A stretch of DNA of 64,000 nt. Source: Axinella damicornis (taxonomy: Eukaryota; Porifera; Demospongiae; Axinellida; Axinellidae). Location: contig OZ007513.1 of assembly GCA_963931865.1 (NCBI GenBank), positions 13,033,894 through 13,097,893 on the forward strand, given 5' to 3'. Shown in pieces: positions 62,403 through 64,000 of the stretch (within the stretch, counting starts at the first letter, position 1; every line of letters starts with the position of its first letter). Under the pieces are notes generated by a model. That model was not told the DNA's origin, ran no database searches, and saw nothing but the letters and a program-made list of their open reading frames with translations. The translations under genes and the position numbers were made by a program.

Positions 62403-64000
62403 CCACTAATGTAGTAGTTCAGGTGAGATAGAGGTATGTATCATGTCCTACAAGTTGCATACACACACCCACACACAACCATCCACTCACATCCGAAGGG
62501 TCTCTTCTCCGCCCTCTTTCCATGGCGGCCGCTCTCTCATAGTCTTCCCTCGAAGAGGGGGGAGACCCCTGCTCGTGAGGAGGCAGTTCTGCCTGCTGTA
62601 GCTGAGCTGCTAGAGCTTCACTATGTACAAAGAATGGGCAAAACAGAGGAAGATGAGATCAGTTGCATAGCAACCACAATCCATAGCCATTGCTAGTGCT
62701 TCTTTCTCTATTTAATAAATCCAAGGGATGGGAGTGGCACATCGTATATGATTGTGCACTGATCAGCACACTTTGCTTACTCAGTCAGCAGTCTCTGCTC
62801 GTGGGTGGGGGGTGGCCCACCTACTGCTGTGGGTGCTGGCGGTACGGGCTGCATTCTCTCCGGGTTGTACTCCTCTTGCTGGAGACCAAGGGCCGTCTCA
62901 TAGCTGGTGGAGGAGGGAGGAGGGAGGGAGGACGAGTTTGATGGTGGGGAGGGAAGGAGGAAGAGGTTCAAGGAAGGAGGGAATAAGGAGGAGGAGGGAA
63001 GGAACAAGAGGGAGGGAGGGAGGGAGGGAGGGAGGGAGGGAGGGAGGAAACACGATCAGAGCAGAGAGATGGGATCGAGGGAGAAGACCCAATCCATTCA
63101 CCCTCCCCTACACAAATTGCTTCTCACTCTAGATTGGTAGTGCCTGGGGGATGTGTCGATGTTGGTGGCTGTCCTGCGGCCTCCTCCCCCTTCTCATCCC
63201 CCTCCACTGTTGACTCCCCTACCGCCTGCTTGGCCCGGTTCTCTCTGCTCTGCTGCATCTCGCTGTGGTTGCTCCACCGGAACTGTGCATCTAGGAAGTC
63301 TCCATCTCCTTCCACGTTGCTGAGCACCTCCCACACGTGGTCCTGCTCATTCAGGAAGCCGTGGTCAGTGACCAGAAGCAGCAGGTGACCCTGGACAAGA
63401 GGAGGGATGAGGGGAGGGACGGGAGGAGGGACGAGGGAGGGGAGGGATGGGAGACAATTAGATTACAACTACCTCTGTTCTAGTCACCCAACCTTCTTTA
63501 GTGCCGGATGAATGACTTTGAGAATCAGGAAAGGTTGCTTAAAAAGCTCTGGCATGCCAACACTCTACAAAAGTACAGTAGTTGTTATTATAGTACATAG
63601 TTACATACAGAGATACATATTATAGTAGTAGTTAATACATGTATAGTAGTAGTTAATATCACAATATTGAAAAAAGCATGTGTGCATGATATATGATTGG
63701 GTCCTAACTGGTTCAAACCAGCCAATTCCTTGTTTCCAGTATGCGACTGAAATTACACATGCATGGGATTGAACCAGCCATTGGCCATATGAACTGTTCG
63801 CATGTCATGACATACATCCACATCAAGACTAGTCTCGTTCCCGTGCCCAGACCCGGGCCTGGGAACGAGACTACATCAAGACACAAACTGCAGTGACATA
63901 ACTATGGTAGAGAAAGCCTGCACCCTGGCAGCACCCAACACACCTTCCTCTTGAGCAAAGTGCTGAAGTGGTTGTTTCTGAAGAACACGCAGAGCTCCCC
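62236..64000 (-). CDS. MINDY: MINDY-1/2 (FAM63) lysine-48 deubiquitinase, C-terminal part
   Basis: Minus-strand exons join in phase: 63944-64000 (runs off the edge), 63128-63390, 62781-62903 and 62491-62620. A possible last exon is 62236-62253. The first reads GELCVFFRNNHFSTLLKRK and the second starts GHLLLLVTDHGFLNEQ and includes VWEVLSNVEGDGDFLDAQF. These match the end of the MINDY-1/2 catalytic domain, which trims lysine-48 polyubiquitin. The following exons carry ubiquitin-binding-like segments (DYETALGLQQEEY and DEALAAQLQQAELP), as in MINDY-1. The tentative last exon would give a C-terminal SCNLL, a CaaX-like end as in vertebrate relatives, but its acceptor is weak; without it the frame runs on past 62491. 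The N-terminal half, including the catalytic cysteine and histidine, lies outside the window. Confidence 0.88.
62930..63050. repeat. GGAGGGA repeats in MINDY intron
   Basis: (GGGA)n-like purine tracts, pyrimidine-rich on the transcribed strand, lie between the exons at 62903 and 63128 and serve as part of the acceptor tract. Confidence 0.85.
63391..63943. other. MINDY intron with palindromic micro-element
   Basis: The intron separates the partial catalytic exon from the next. It contains the palindrome at 63831-63873 and repeated TATAGTAGTAGTTAATA words near 63620. No exon is seen in it. Confidence 0.6.
63831..63873. mobile_element. 43-bp palindromic micro-element with 10-bp target duplication
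   Basis: Arms TAGTCTCGTTCCCGTGCCCAG and GGGCCTGGGAACGAGACT surround ACCC. ACATCAAGAC is present exactly on both sides, as in a transposition footprint. Confidence 0.65.

Overview
This is animal nuclear DNA. Genes are split by short GT-AG introns, with very dense minisatellites, (CA)n/(GT)n tracts, long C/G homopolymers and many small inverted-repeat elements. CRK, PLK1 and MINDY homologues point to a metazoan. The receptor-less kinase with an HRDLTAQN catalytic loop, the laccase-type oxidase and the compact repeat-rich layout would suit a marine invertebrate such as a demosponge. That assignment is an inference: no rRNA, mitochondrial or other marker is present.

Left part (1-17 kb). A CRK-type SH2-SH3-SH3 adaptor lies on the minus strand (844-4090, first exon not found). 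About 7 kb follows with no recognised gene: two long terminal-inverted-repeat elements, a perfect hairpin, a 21-bp CCAAT-box array with a TATA box, and a 46-bp satellite. On the plus strand is a coiled-coil/protein kinase gene (11.3-15.2 kb).

Middle (17-40 kb). There is an intronless three-domain multicopper oxidase (minus, 17.9-20.5 kb) and a Mutator-like transposase/YqaJ-nuclease element with a nonsense codon (minus, 23.1-25.8 kb). Next is a seven-exon minus-strand gene (28.15-32.9 kb) whose product I reconstruct as SH3 domain + proline-rich linker + GIY-YIG-fold domain. Head-to-head with it is a complete 13-exon PLK1 (plus, 34.5-39.2 kb). Two PLK1 introns carry minisatellites made of repeated splice sites: five tandem 3' acceptors in one, and eleven tandem in-frame 5' donors plus a duplicated acceptor in the other.

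Right part (40-64 kb). A minus-strand gene (40.8-47.2 kb) encodes a phytocyanin/cupredoxin-like domain that has lost its copper histidines, followed by a Ser/Thr-rich stalk and a hydrophobic GPI-type tail. About 11 kb of repeats and small inverted-repeat elements follows. Then comes a secreted clan GH-D (GH36-like) glycosidase (plus, 58.2-60.8 kb), a 1-kb 19-bp satellite, and the 3' end of a MINDY-1/2 lysine-48 deubiquitinase (minus, running off the right edge).

A dispersed family of palindromes with termini AGCCTCGTTCCCAGGC / AGTCTCGTTCCC, from 31 bp to about 440 bp and in several cases flanked by 7-10 bp direct repeats, runs through the whole window. No operon-like relation joins the genes. 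Shared themes are signalling adaptors and kinases (CRK, SH3-GIY, PLK1, coiled-coil kinase) and secreted or surface proteins (oxidase, cupredoxin-like, glycosidase).
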